Source: Aliarcobacter sp.
GTDB taxonomy: Bacteria; Campylobacterota; Campylobacteria; Campylobacterales; Arcobacteraceae
Direction: 5' to 3'
NCBI GenBank assembly: GCA_023268955.1
Contig: JALRJW010000028.1
Span: 1 to 10,465, forward strand
DNA length: 10,465 nucleotides
The position numbers were made by a program, and so were the translations under genes. Positions 1 through 6,185 of this stretch are shown one piece after another. The notes under the pieces were generated by a model that had not been told where the DNA came from, did no database searches, and worked only from the letters and a program-made list of their open reading frames with translations. The stretch's first letter is position 1. Each line of letters starts with the position of its first letter.

Positions 1-873
1 AAAACCTTTTCCAGCTTCTCCAGCAGTAGCTGCTTCAACAGCTGCGTTAAGTGATAATATATTTGTTTGGAATGCAATTTGATCAATAACTGTAATAGCC
101 TCTTCAATAGCCTTTGTTTTTTGATTAATTTCATCCATTAAGTTTGCGCTTCCTTTTGCATTTTGGAAACCTTTTTCGATTGATGTACTTAATGTTTGTG
201 AATAATCAAGCATCTTATTTACATTTGCATTGTTGTTTATAACTGTACTAGTAATCTCTTCAATAGCAGAAGCCGTCTCTTCTAAAGTAGCTGCTTGTTG
301 AATAACACTGTTGCTTAAAGAGTTGATGTTATCTTTTAATCTATCAGAATTATTACTTAATCTATGATTATTTTTCAAACTACTTAGAAGCATTTGAGAA
401 ATTTTTACATTAACTTGATTAATTTCAGTTATCATATCTTTTAAATCATTATCGTAATTATTTTCAATTTGAACAGTAAAGTTGTTTTGATTGTAGTTAG
501 TCATGAAATTATGAATAGAATCAATTGTTTGTTTAAAATCATCTAATGTTTTGTTAATGTTGTTAGCAATTATTTGAAGTTTTTCATCTTCAAATTTTTG
601 TTGAATTCGTTCATTATACTCACCCTTAGAAGATAATTCTGTAATGTGAATAATTTCATTTAGATTATCAGTAGATACTTGAACAATTTCTATATTTTCT
701 TCTTTTTGTAATTCATACTCTTCGTTTTGTTTAGAAATAAAATTTATAAAAATAATTGCTAACACTGAAATTGAAGATATTATAGTATTCAAAGTTGAAG
801 TTTCATTTGTAAAAGTAATGCCAATAATTGAAATTATGGCTATTAATGAAACTAGAATTAAGTTTTTGTTCAT
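1..873 (-). CDS. methyl-accepting chemotaxis protein, 3' end cut by window edge
   Basis: A continuous minus-strand frame gives 291 residues and runs off the left edge. The product is a membrane chemoreceptor that would signal through CheW and CheA to the flagellar motor. Two hydrophobic helices (about residues 5-21 and 31-47) are separated by only about ten residues, so there is almost no periplasmic sensor domain. Residues 60-160 look like tandem HAMP-type helical segments. From about 185 the coiled-coil signalling domain begins (QQAATLEETASAIEEIT at 192-208). The hairpin tip at 263-291 contains IDQIAFQTN, LNAAVEAA and AGEAGKGF, the diagnostic MCP core. The start is the first possible one because an in-frame TAG lies immediately upstream. 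The missing part should be the descending coiled-coil arm. The ligand cannot be predicted; a cytoplasmic or membrane-derived signal is likely. Family assignment is very secure. Confidence 0.95.
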   Translation of the reverse strand, partial: MNKNLILVSLIAIISIIGITFTNETSTLNTIISSISVLAIIFINFISKQNEEYELQKEENIEIVQVSTDNLNEIIHITELSSKGEYNERIQQKFEDEKLQIIANNINKTLDDFKQTIDSIHNFMTNYNQNNFTVQIENNYDNDLKDMITEINQVNVKISQMLLSSLKNNHRLSNNSDRLKDNINSLSNSVIQQAATLEETASAIEEITSTVINNNANVNKMLDYSQTLSTSIEKGFQNAKGSANLMDEINQKTKAIEEAITVIDQIAFQTNILSLNAAVEAATAGEAGKGF

Positions 874-893
874 CTAAGATTCCCATGTGTGAA

Positions 894-902
894 AATATAG
901 CA
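894..902 (-). promoter_or_regulatory. possible extended -10 promoter of the chemoreceptor gene
   Basis: On the minus strand TG-C-TATATT (902 down to 894) forms an extended -10 element ending about 20 bases before the chemoreceptor start codon. No convincing -35 is seen at the right distance. I found no obvious sigma-28 or sigma-54 element, although flagellar and chemotaxis genes in this phylum sometimes use them. The call rests on one short motif in AT-rich DNA. Confidence 0.4.
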
Positions 903-948
903 CTGATTGTACATTAAATTCGTAACAAGAGTATAGCAAAAGAAATAA

Positions 949-977
949 TTGACATAAGAGGATATTTTCAATATGAT
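949..977 (+). promoter_or_regulatory. sigma-70 promoter of marC
   Basis: A perfect -35 TTGACA (949-954) is followed after exactly 17 bases by TATGAT (972-977), one mismatch from the consensus -10. Transcription should start near 984, giving a leader of about 22 bases with the ribosome binding site AGGA at 994-997, nine bases before the marC ATG. This is the best promoter match in the window. It probably drives marC and the Nudix gene, and perhaps ridA. Confidence 0.72.
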
Positions 978-1005
978 TTAAATTACTAATTTTAGGAAAG
1001 TTATC

Positions 1006-1632
1006 ATGGAATTTTTATCAGATTTTTTACAATACTCAATTACTTTTTTTGCTATTCTTGACCCAATAGGAAGCAGTGCAATTGCTCTATCAATACTAGG
1101 TTCTAAAATTAGTCAAGTTCAATTAAATGATGTATCAAAAAAATCAACTTTTACTATATTAATTGCTTTTTTTGTAGTGTTTTTAAGTGGTGATTTTATA
1201 CTGAATCTTTTTGGAATTTCAGAGAACTCTTTAAAAACTATGGGTGGATTAATACTTATTTTGATGGCAATTAAAATGGTAAATGGCTCAACAGATAAAA
1301 ATGCAACACCAAATGATGATAACTATAAAGAAATGGCAATAGTTCCTATTGGAATACCAATTGCATTTGGAGCGGGGCTTTTTAGTACAGTTATTATTTT
1401 TAAACAACAAGCTCAAACTATGGTTGATATATCAGCTGTGTCAAGTGCTTTTATTTTGAATGCTCTGTTGTTTTATTTGATTATGAGAAACTCAAGACAC
1501 ATTAAAAATTTACTTGGTGTAACGGGTCAAAATGTAGTTACAAAATTAATGGGATTAATTGTTGGAGCTATTGCTGTTCAATTTATTGTAAGTGGAATCA
1601 TAGCTATGGTTAAACAGTATGGAATGATTTAA
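1006..1632 (+). CDS. MarC family (UPF0056) integral membrane protein
   Basis: The 208-residue protein is an inner-membrane protein of the MarC/SnatA family (UPF0056). It has about six hydrophobic segments, near residues 8-30, 48-69, 78-92, 111-132, 143-160 and 178-203. Family hallmarks are FFAILDPIG at 14-22, the mid-protein VPIGIPIAFGAG block (113-124) and the C-terminal LMGLIVGAIAVQFIVSGI (181-198). The usual asparagine before PIG is Asp19 here, and the usual GPG of the second block reads GAG. MarC was once linked to multiple antibiotic resistance in E. coli, a claim later withdrawn; some relatives transport small amino acids. The substrate is unknown. A good ribosome binding site and near-consensus promoter precede it. 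The Nudix gene begins two bases after its stop codon, so the two are very likely co-transcribed. Confidence 0.9.
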   Translation: MEFLSDFLQYSITFFAILDPIGSSAIALSILGSKISQVQLNDVSKKSTFTILIAFFVVFLSGDFILNLFGISENSLKTMGGLILILMAIKMVNGSTDKNATPNDDNYKEMAIVPIGIPIAFGAGLFSTVIIFKQQAQTMVDISAVSSAFILNALLFYLIMRNSRHIKNLLGVTGQNVVTKLMGLIVGAIAVQFIVSGIIAMVKQYGMI

Positions 1633-1634
1633 AA

Positions 1635-2402
1635 ATGCAAATTAATTTAAAAGAAGAGTTTATCTCAAACTTCAAAGTAATCATTGATGTTTATAATGGA
1701 ATTACCATAAAAAGTGATTTTTCTCAAAAAAACAAAGCAATTTTTGAAAATGACATAAATGAACTTATAAACTATTGCGAAAATAAATTCAATTTAATAT
1801 GGATATATGTAGACATAGCTAAAACAGATTTATTGGAAGTTTTAACAACAAAGGATTTTAAATTTCACACTTGTAATGAAAGTAGAATTTTACTTGTAAA
1901 AAAGATACTTCAAACAGCAATTGTTCCCACCGCTGCAAACAATACCTTAGGTGTAGGAGTTGTAGTAATCAATAATAAAAATGAACTTTTAGTAATTAAA
2001 GAAAAAATATCAGATATGGGTTATAAACTTCCAGGTGGTCATGTTGATGATGGTGAAATGATTTCAAGGGCTTGTGTTAGAGAAGTTTTTGAAGAAACAG
2101 GAATTAGCGTTGAGTTTGAAAGTGTAATTTCTTTGGGTCATTTTTACCCCCATCAATTTGATAAATCAAATTTGTATATATTATGTAAAGCAAAACCTGT
2201 AACTAATGAAATTAATATTATAGATTGTGATGAAATAGAAGATGCTAAATGGATTGATTTAAATGAATATTTAAGTAATCAAAATGTTTTGCCATACATT
2301 AAAGAGATAGTAAATGCTGCTTTAAATAGTGAAGGTCTAGAAATAAGAAATGAAATACTTGATATAAAAAGAGAGTTTGAACTTTTATTTCCTAGAATAT
2401 AA
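1635..2402 (+). CDS. Nudix hydrolase with NUDT6-like N-terminal domain
   Basis: This 255-residue protein should be a soluble, Mg2+-dependent hydrolase of nucleoside diphosphates linked to another group. The Nudix box is perfect at residues 135-157: G135, five residues, E141, seven residues, then REVFEETGI (149-157). The first 95 residues are not a generic linker. The segment with IWIYVDI (55-61) and GF-like DFKFHTCNE (74-82), followed by LGVGVVVIN (105-113), resembles the pre-Nudix domain of human NUDT6 and plant NUDT2/6/7/10 proteins, some of which act on ADP-ribose or NADH. ADP-ribose or NADH is therefore a reasonable guess, but the substrate cannot be read from sequence. Only a weak ribosome binding site (GGAA at 1621-1624, inside marC) precedes the start, so translation may be coupled to marC. 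About 45 residues after the Nudix fold have no motif I recognise. Confidence 0.92.
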   Translation: MQINLKEEFISNFKVIIDVYNGITIKSDFSQKNKAIFENDINELINYCENKFNLIWIYVDIAKTDLLEVLTTKDFKFHTCNESRILLVKKILQTAIVPTAANNTLGVGVVVINNKNELLVIKEKISDMGYKLPGGHVDDGEMISRACVREVFEETGISVEFESVISLGHFYPHQFDKSNLYILCKAKPVTNEINIIDCDEIEDAKWIDLNEYLSNQNVLPYIKEIVNAALNSEGLEIRNEILDIKREFELLFPRI

Positions 2403-2414
2403 TGCAAACTAAAG

Positions 2415-2420
2415 TATAAT
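2415..2420 (+). promoter_or_regulatory. possible -10 element for ridA
   Basis: A consensus TATAAT lies 24 bases before the ridA ATG, with AAAGG at 2433-2437 as ribosome binding site. Another TATAAT overlaps the Nudix stop codon (2398-2403). No good -35 is visible. ridA may therefore have its own promoter besides read-through from marC, as the 42-base gap would allow. Chance matches are common in DNA this AT-rich. Confidence 0.4.
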
Positions 2421-2444
2421 TGCAAAAAATTTAAAGGTTTATAT

Positions 2445-2828
2445 ATGAAAGAAATTATCTCAACTACTAAAGCACCAGCTGCAATTGGTCCATATAATCA
2501 AGGAACATCTTTTGATAAATTAGTTTTTTTATCTGGACAAATTCCATTAATTCCTGAAACAATGGAAATCATTGAAGGTGGAATCAGTGAACAAACGCAA
2601 CAAGTAATGCAAAATTTAAAAGCAGTTTTAGATGAAGCAAATTCATCTTTTGAAAATGTTTTAAAAACAACTTGTTATTTATCTGATATGGATAATTTTG
2701 TTGCATTTAATGAAGTTTATTCACAATATTTTGATGCACAAAACGCACCTGCAAGAGCAACAGTAGCTGTTAAGACTTTACCTAAAAATGTTTTAGTTGA
2801 AGTTGATGTAATTGCATTTAAAAACTAG
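2445..2828 (+). CDS. ridA: RidA family reactive imine/enamine deaminase
   Basis: The 127-residue length is typical of RidA (YjgF/YER057c/UK114), a cytosolic homotrimer. RidA hydrolyses reactive enamines and imines such as 2-aminoacrylate, made by PLP-dependent serine/threonine dehydratases, to keto acids and ammonia. Signature blocks are present: IGPYNQG (14-20) with the active-site Tyr17, FLSGQIP (28-34), and PARATVAVKTLP (102-113) with Arg104, the carboxylate-binding arginine equivalent to E. coli Arg105. Glu119 in VEVDVIA corresponds to the conserved C-terminal glutamate. All residues expected for the deaminase-active RidA subgroup appear present. It is last in the marC-Nudix-ridA run; Nudix and RidA proteins are both commonly metabolite-repair enzymes, though a shared pathway here is only inference. 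A small hairpin at its stop codon separates it from convergent tex. Confidence 0.95.
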   Translation: MKEIISTTKAPAAIGPYNQGTSFDKLVFLSGQIPLIPETMEIIEGGISEQTQQVMQNLKAVLDEANSSFENVLKTTCYLSDMDNFVAFNEVYSQYFDAQNAPARATVAVKTLPKNVLVEVDVIAFKN

Positions 2829-2844
2829 ATTTTTTCTAGTTTTT
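2820..2844. terminator. hairpin between convergent ridA and tex, probably bidirectional
   Basis: A 10-bp perfect inverted repeat (AAAAACTAGA at 2820-2829, TCTAGTTTTT at 2835-2844) has a five-base T loop and overlaps the ridA stop codon. The A run on one side and T run on the other give a U tail in either direction, which suits the 29-base gap between two convergent genes. The stem has only two G-C pairs, so it is weak. Confidence 0.5.
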
Positions 2845-2857
2845 AAACTGTTTTAAA

Positions 2858-4963
2858 CTATTTTAGAGTTACAGAAACCCTTTGTTTTTCTAAATCTATA
2901 CTAAGAACTTTTAAGTTTTCTAGATTTTGATTAATTGATAATATTTCACTAGGATGTGAAATTCTTTTTTGAGATATTTGTGAAATATGAAGTAGGGCAT
3001 CATTTTTTAAACCAATATCAATAAATGCACCAAAATCAGTAATATTTCTTACAATTCCATTTAAAATAAATCCCTCTTTTAAGTCATTTATATCAAGAAC
3101 ATCATTTGCAAATTTCACTTGATTGAACTCTTCCCTTACATCATAGCCAGGTTTTAAAAGTTCATTCACAATATCTTTTAGTTTTAGGGGAGTTGTGTTT
3201 AATTCTTGAGATACTTTTTCAAAATCTTTTATACTTTTAAGGTCATAGTTTTTTTGCAAGTTTGTACTTAAATCATAATCTTCTGGATGAATTCCTGTAT
3301 TGTCAAAAATAGATTTACCATCTTTTATTCTTAAAAAACCAACACTTTGTTCATAGGCTTTTTCACCTAGACCTTTAACTTTTAAAAGTTCGTTTTTTGT
3401 GTTGAATTTTTTTGCTTTTTGTCTATATTCAACAATATTTATTGCTGTTTTTTCAGATATACCTGAAATAAATGACAACAGTTTATATGAAGCAGAGTTT
3501 AAATCAACTCCAACTTTATTTACTAAATCTATGGTTGTATTCTCTAGTTTTAAAGCCAATTCTTTTTGATTTACGTCATGTTGATATTGACCAATTCCTA
3601 AAGATTTTGGATCAATTTTAACAAGAGCTGCCATAGGGTCTCTTAATCTTTGGGCAATAGAAATAGCACCTCTAATAGTTACATCAAGATCTGGATATTC
3701 TTGTGTTGCTATTTTTGAGGCTGAATAAACACTAGCTCCAATTTCACTTACAATTGCGTAATTTACATCAAGATTTTCACTTTTGATTAGTTCATAGATA
3801 AAATTTGCTGTTTCCCTTGAAGCAGTTCCATTTCCTATTGCTATTGAAGTGATGTTATGTTTTTTAATTAAATTTAAAACAATTTTAGATGAAGTAGAAA
3901 TATCTTCTTTTGGTTTTGTTGGATAAATAACTCCACTATCTAAATATAGTCCATTTTTGTCTATGACAGCTAGTTTACAACCTGTTTTATATCCAGGATC
4001 AATACCTAAAATCACTTGATTTACAAGGGGTGCTGTTGAAAGTAGTTCTTTAAGATTTTTGCCAAAAAGTTCAATTGCTAAAGAACTAGCCTTTTCTTTT
4101 AATTCACTAAGAGCTTCTCTTTTCAAACTTGGAAGCAATAATCTTTTAAGACCATCTTTATATGCATCAAACACTAAATCTTTTGAACTTGAAGCAGTTG
4201 TAGGGATTTTGTATTTTTTGATATTTTCTAAAATATGATTTTCATCAATTTCTATTTTTATAGATAGTTGTTTTTCACTTGCAGCTCTTAAAATTGCTAA
4301 AACTCTGTGAGGTTTTATATATTTTATTTTTTCATTTGTATTTGCGAGTGAACTATATACTCCATTTTTATCAAACTCTTTTGCTTCTTTTGTTTCTAAA
4401 ATTCCCCAGTTTGAAATTATATTTCTAATAACTTCTTTTGATTTAAAATCATCAGCATATCTTTGGGCGATTATATCTTTAGCGCAATTTATAGCTTCAT
4501 CTATAGTTTTGATGTTTTCATTTAAAAAAGATTTTGCTTTTTGTTCAATTTGCTTTATATCATATTTCATAGATTGAATGATATTTGCTAATCCTTCTAA
4601 ACCATTTTCAATGGCATAAGTTGTTCTTGATGATTTTTTATCTTTAAATGGTGCATAAATATCTTCACAAGCTTGAAGTGTATTAGCTTCTTCTAAACTT
4701 TTTAGAACTTTATCATTTAAAAAGTTTTTATCTTTTAGGATATTTTTTATTTCTTCTTTTCTAGTTAGAAGTTTTTTAGAATATTCATAAACTTCTTCAA
4801 ATACCCTAAGATCTTCATCGCTAGCGTTATTTGTGTAATCTTTTCTATATCTTGCAATAAAAGGAATAGTACATCCTTCATCTAAAAGTTTTATGATATT
4901 TTCAATAACTTTTGATGAAAGATTTGTTTTTGATTTTATGGAATTTAATAAATCTTTAGTCAA
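2858..4963 (-). CDS. tex: Tex family RNA-binding transcription accessory protein
   Basis: The 701-residue protein has the Tex/YhgF architecture. The helical N-terminal region includes PFIARYRK (34-41). The RNase H-like YqgF domain starts at about 318 (LGIDPGYKTGCK, 319-330) and includes IGNGTASRETA (376-386). A long conserved segment runs through SEIGASVYSAS, RGAISIAQRLRDPMAALVKI and GIGQYQHDV (406-464). Two helix-hairpin-helix motifs lie at about 490-545 and one S1 RNA-binding domain at about 627-700. Tex is a cytosolic nucleic-acid-binding protein related to the core of eukaryotic Spt6. The protein ends right after S1, without the C-terminal tail of E. coli Tex (about 770 residues). The start is TTG, and it is forced: an in-frame TAA lies two codons upstream and no other plausible start follows nearby. 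AGAAG six bases before it serves as ribosome binding site. It overlaps the dioxygenase gene by 8 bases, implying coupled translation. Confidence 0.95.
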   Translation of the reverse strand: MTKDLLNSIKSKTNLSSKVIENIIKLLDEGCTIPFIARYRKDYTNNASDEDLRVFEEVYEYSKKLLTRKEEIKNILKDKNFLNDKVLKSLEEANTLQACEDIYAPFKDKKSSRTTYAIENGLEGLANIIQSMKYDIKQIEQKAKSFLNENIKTIDEAINCAKDIIAQRYADDFKSKEVIRNIISNWGILETKEAKEFDKNGVYSSLANTNEKIKYIKPHRVLAILRAASEKQLSIKIEIDENHILENIKKYKIPTTASSSKDLVFDAYKDGLKRLLLPSLKREALSELKEKASSLAIELFGKNLKELLSTAPLVNQVILGIDPGYKTGCKLAVIDKNGLYLDSGVIYPTKPKEDISTSSKIVLNLIKKHNITSIAIGNGTASRETANFIYELIKSENLDVNYAIVSEIGASVYSASKIATQEYPDLDVTIRGAISIAQRLRDPMAALVKIDPKSLGIGQYQHDVNQKELALKLENTTIDLVNKVGVDLNSASYKLLSFISGISEKTAINIVEYRQKAKKFNTKNELLKVKGLGEKAYEQSVGFLRIKDGKSIFDNTGIHPEDYDLSTNLQKNYDLKSIKDFEKVSQELNTTPLKLKDIVNELLKPGYDVREEFNQVKFANDVLDINDLKEGFILNGIVRNITDFGAFIDIGLKNDALLHISQISQKRISHPSEILSINQNLENLKVLSIDLEKQRVSVTLK

Positions 4964-5693
4964 GAATTACTTCTTTAAAGTCACTTCTAGTGCCTTTTAA
5001 AGGTTTATTTGAAACTCCTCTTACTGTATAAACAAAAGAGATTTTTGCTTTATCTGTGATATTTTTATTTGCAGCATGAAGTGTTCTGCAGTGAAACAGT
5101 ACAACATCTCCTTTTTCAAGATTTGTATGGGCTGCTTTATGAATTAGTTCAATATTTTTAGCATTGTCATCTAAAAAGTTTGTTTTATCATCAAACTGCT
5201 CTTTAGTAAAATCAATTTTATGAGAACCTGGTATAAATTCTAATAAGCCATTTTCAAGATATTCTTCATCTAAAGCAAGCCAAACTGAAACTAAATTATC
5301 ATTTTCAAAATGCCAATATCTTCTATCTTGATGCCAAGTTGTTCTTGATGAATCTTTTGGCATTTTTGTCATAATAGAATTATGATGAGCTAAAGTAAGT
5401 ACAGCTTTTTCTTCTAAAATTTGTTCTAAAATTGGTCTAATATCTTTGTTTGTCATCCAAGTTCTAAAGATTTCTTCTCTATCATAAACTTGTCTTAATC
5501 TTCTTAGAGTAGTTTTTGTAGTGTTTGTTTCTGCAAGATACTCTTGTTCTGATTCAATTGGTTCAATCATGTTTTCAATATGTTTTTGAGTAGCCTTTAG
5601 TATCTCATCACATAAATCTTTTTGGGCAAAGTTTTTAATTACTAAAAAGCCATTTTCATGGAATTCTTTTAGTTGTATATTATTTAGCAGCAT
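4956..5693 (-). CDS. phytanoyl-CoA dioxygenase (PhyH) family oxygenase
   Basis: The 245-residue protein belongs to the PhyH family of non-haem Fe(II)/2-oxoglutarate oxygenases, which typically hydroxylate small carboxylic acids or acyl-CoAs. The iron triad is visible: His121-x-Asp123 in TWHQDRRYWHF, and distal His206 in RTLHAANKN. WLALDEEYLENGLLEFIPGSHK (138-159) is the usual strand and loop block between them. At the position 11 residues after the distal His, where PhyH and ectoine hydroxylase carry the 2-oxoglutarate-binding Arg, this protein has Lys217; Lys can in principle fill that role. The C-terminal PLKGTRSD block (231-238) is shared with a subgroup of bacterial PhyH proteins. The substrate is unknown. 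The ribosome binding site is weak (GAG about eight bases before the ATG). tex follows with an 8-base overlap, so the two form an operon. Confidence 0.9.
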   Translation of the reverse strand: MLLNNIQLKEFHENGFLVIKNFAQKDLCDEILKATQKHIENMIEPIESEQEYLAETNTTKTTLRRLRQVYDREEIFRTWMTNKDIRPILEQILEEKAVLTLAHHNSIMTKMPKDSSRTTWHQDRRYWHFENDNLVSVWLALDEEYLENGLLEFIPGSHKIDFTKEQFDDKTNFLDDNAKNIELIHKAAHTNLEKGDVVLFHCRTLHAANKNITDKAKISFVYTVRGVSNKPLKGTRSDFKEVILD

Positions 5694-5723
5694 TTATACT
5701 CGCAAGTTTTAATTTAAAGTGAT

Positions 5724-5729
5724 ATTATA
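5724..5729 (-). promoter_or_regulatory. possible -10 element for the PhyH-tex operon
   Basis: On the minus strand TATAAT (5729 down to 5724) lies about 30 bases before the PhyH start codon, giving a leader of roughly 24 bases. The -35 region (ACAATT) is a poor match. Two more minus-strand TATAAT boxes occur upstream at 5763-5768 and 5881-5886, so additional starts are possible. Confidence 0.45.
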
Positions 5730-6039
5730 TAAAAAGTCTTATTCAGAATTGTTAAATTGCATATTATAAGTTTTTATTATAATACTTAATAAAATTAACA
5801 TTATTATTAGGTTTAATTATTTATTAAGTTTTAAATATTTATAATTACATTAGTTTTAATTATGATTATTAAGACTGCGTATTATAAGAAAGTATTATTA
5901 AATTAGTTTTAGATTGGCTTAGTATAAATACATGGCCTTGTTTAGAATATTAAGATTGATCTAAAGTTTTTAAATGAATTCAAATAACAATCTCCAAAAT
6001 GCTACTATGAGAATTTATTTAAATTAAAATTTTAATTCT
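5730..6039. other. extremely AT-rich intergenic stretch with repeats, no gene found
   Basis: No plausible coding frame was found here. From 5761 to 5880 only about 14 of 120 bases are G or C. Two imperfect 14-base repeats, TTGCATATTATAAG (5757-5770) and CTGCGTATTATAAG (5875-5888), match at 12 positions; each contains a minus-strand TATAAT. A 10-bp inverted repeat, ACTTAATAAA (5784-5793) and TTTATTAAGT (5820-5829), can be extended inwards by AATTAA/TTAATT with a two-base bulge. At 6022-6037 there is a perfect 16-base palindrome, AATTAAAATTTTAATT, whose first 12 bases recur at 6071-6082. The stretch most likely holds upstream regulatory DNA for the PhyH operon, but AT-only repeats arise easily by chance. 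Confidence 0.45.
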
Positions 6040-6059
6040 GTTTATCTTTTTTGATAAAC
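6040..6059. repeat. 7-bp inverted repeat upstream of the putative small RNA
   Basis: GTTTATC (6040-6046) and GATAAAC (6053-6059) flank a six-T loop and overlap the proposed -35 box of the small RNA. It could be an operator, or a weak hairpin in a longer transcript. The stem has only two G-C pairs. Confidence 0.35.
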
Positions 6060-6079
6060 TGTCCTAATTGAATTAAAAT
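6051..6079 (+). promoter_or_regulatory. sigma-70 promoter of putative small RNA
   Basis: TTGATA (6051-6056, five of six to consensus) and TAAAAT (6074-6079, five of six) are separated by exactly 17 bases. The predicted start, about seven bases after the -10, falls at 6085-6087, the first bases of a 9-bp hairpin. Agreement between promoter, hairpin and downstream terminator raises confidence above that of an isolated match in AT-rich DNA. Confidence 0.58.
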
Positions 6080-6084
6080 TTTTT

Positions 6085-6185
6085 ACAAGGATTTATTAGA
6101 TCCAACGCACACAATCCTTGTTGAAATATATACTTTTCTTATTATCTCCTTTGCTATAAAAGCTCGGTTTTACCGAGCTTTTTTT
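6085..6185 (+). ncRNA. putative about 100-nt small RNA upstream of the sulfite reductase gene
   Basis: The unit holds a 5' hairpin with a 9-bp stem (ACAAGGATT at 6085-6093, AATCCTTGT at 6113-6121) and a 19-base loop containing GATCCAACGCACAC. A mostly unpaired linker follows (6122-6157), rich in U and C, with TCTCCTTT at 6145-6152. A strong intrinsic terminator ends it (6158-6185). A promoter at 6051-6079 points to the hairpin's first base. No open reading frame of note lies inside, and no plus-strand gene lies upstream to explain the terminator. CTCCTTT matches the 16S rRNA anti-Shine-Dalgarno tail, so pairing with messenger ribosome binding sites is a natural hypothesis. I do not recognise it as tmRNA, SRP RNA, 6S RNA or a riboswitch class. 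A leader or attenuator for the reductase gene is the alternative, but no anti-terminator partner was seen. Confidence 0.6.
6158..6185 (+). terminator. strong intrinsic terminator of the putative small RNA
   Basis: An 11-bp perfect stem (AAAAGCTCGGT at 6158-6168, ACCGAGCTTTT at 6172-6182) has a TTT loop and the transcript ends in a run of seven T. The stem core AGCTCGGT is much richer in G-C pairs than anything nearby. The T run favours the plus strand. It lies more than 170 bases before the next gene, and no gene ends upstream of it on that strand. Confidence 0.88.

Noticed and set aside
884..886. Minus-strand ATG 13 bases upstream of the chemoreceptor start
   Set aside because: It is out of frame with the chemoreceptor, and an in-frame TAG directly precedes the ATG at 871-873.
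5761..5880. Possible replication origin, because of the AT-rich repeats
   Set aside because: No DnaA-box cluster was seen and none of the neighbours (dnaA, dnaN, gyrB) is present.
6003..6008. TACTAT with upstream TG as an alternative, earlier promoter for the small RNA
   Set aside because: The match (extended -10, weak TTCAAA -35) is poorer than TTGATA-17-TAAAAT at 6051-6079, and would add an unstructured AT-rich 5' part. Kept only as a possible second start.
5974..6027. 17-codon plus-strand frame starting with ATG in the intergenic gap
   Set aside because: No ribosome binding site, low-complexity Asn-rich product, ends in AT-rich palindrome sequence. Not supported as a gene.
6085..6185. 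Riboswitch or attenuator controlling the reductase gene
   Set aside because: No sequence complementary to the terminator arms was found to form an anti-terminator, I recognise no aptamer core, and the reductase gene has its own likely promoter downstream. Not fully excluded.
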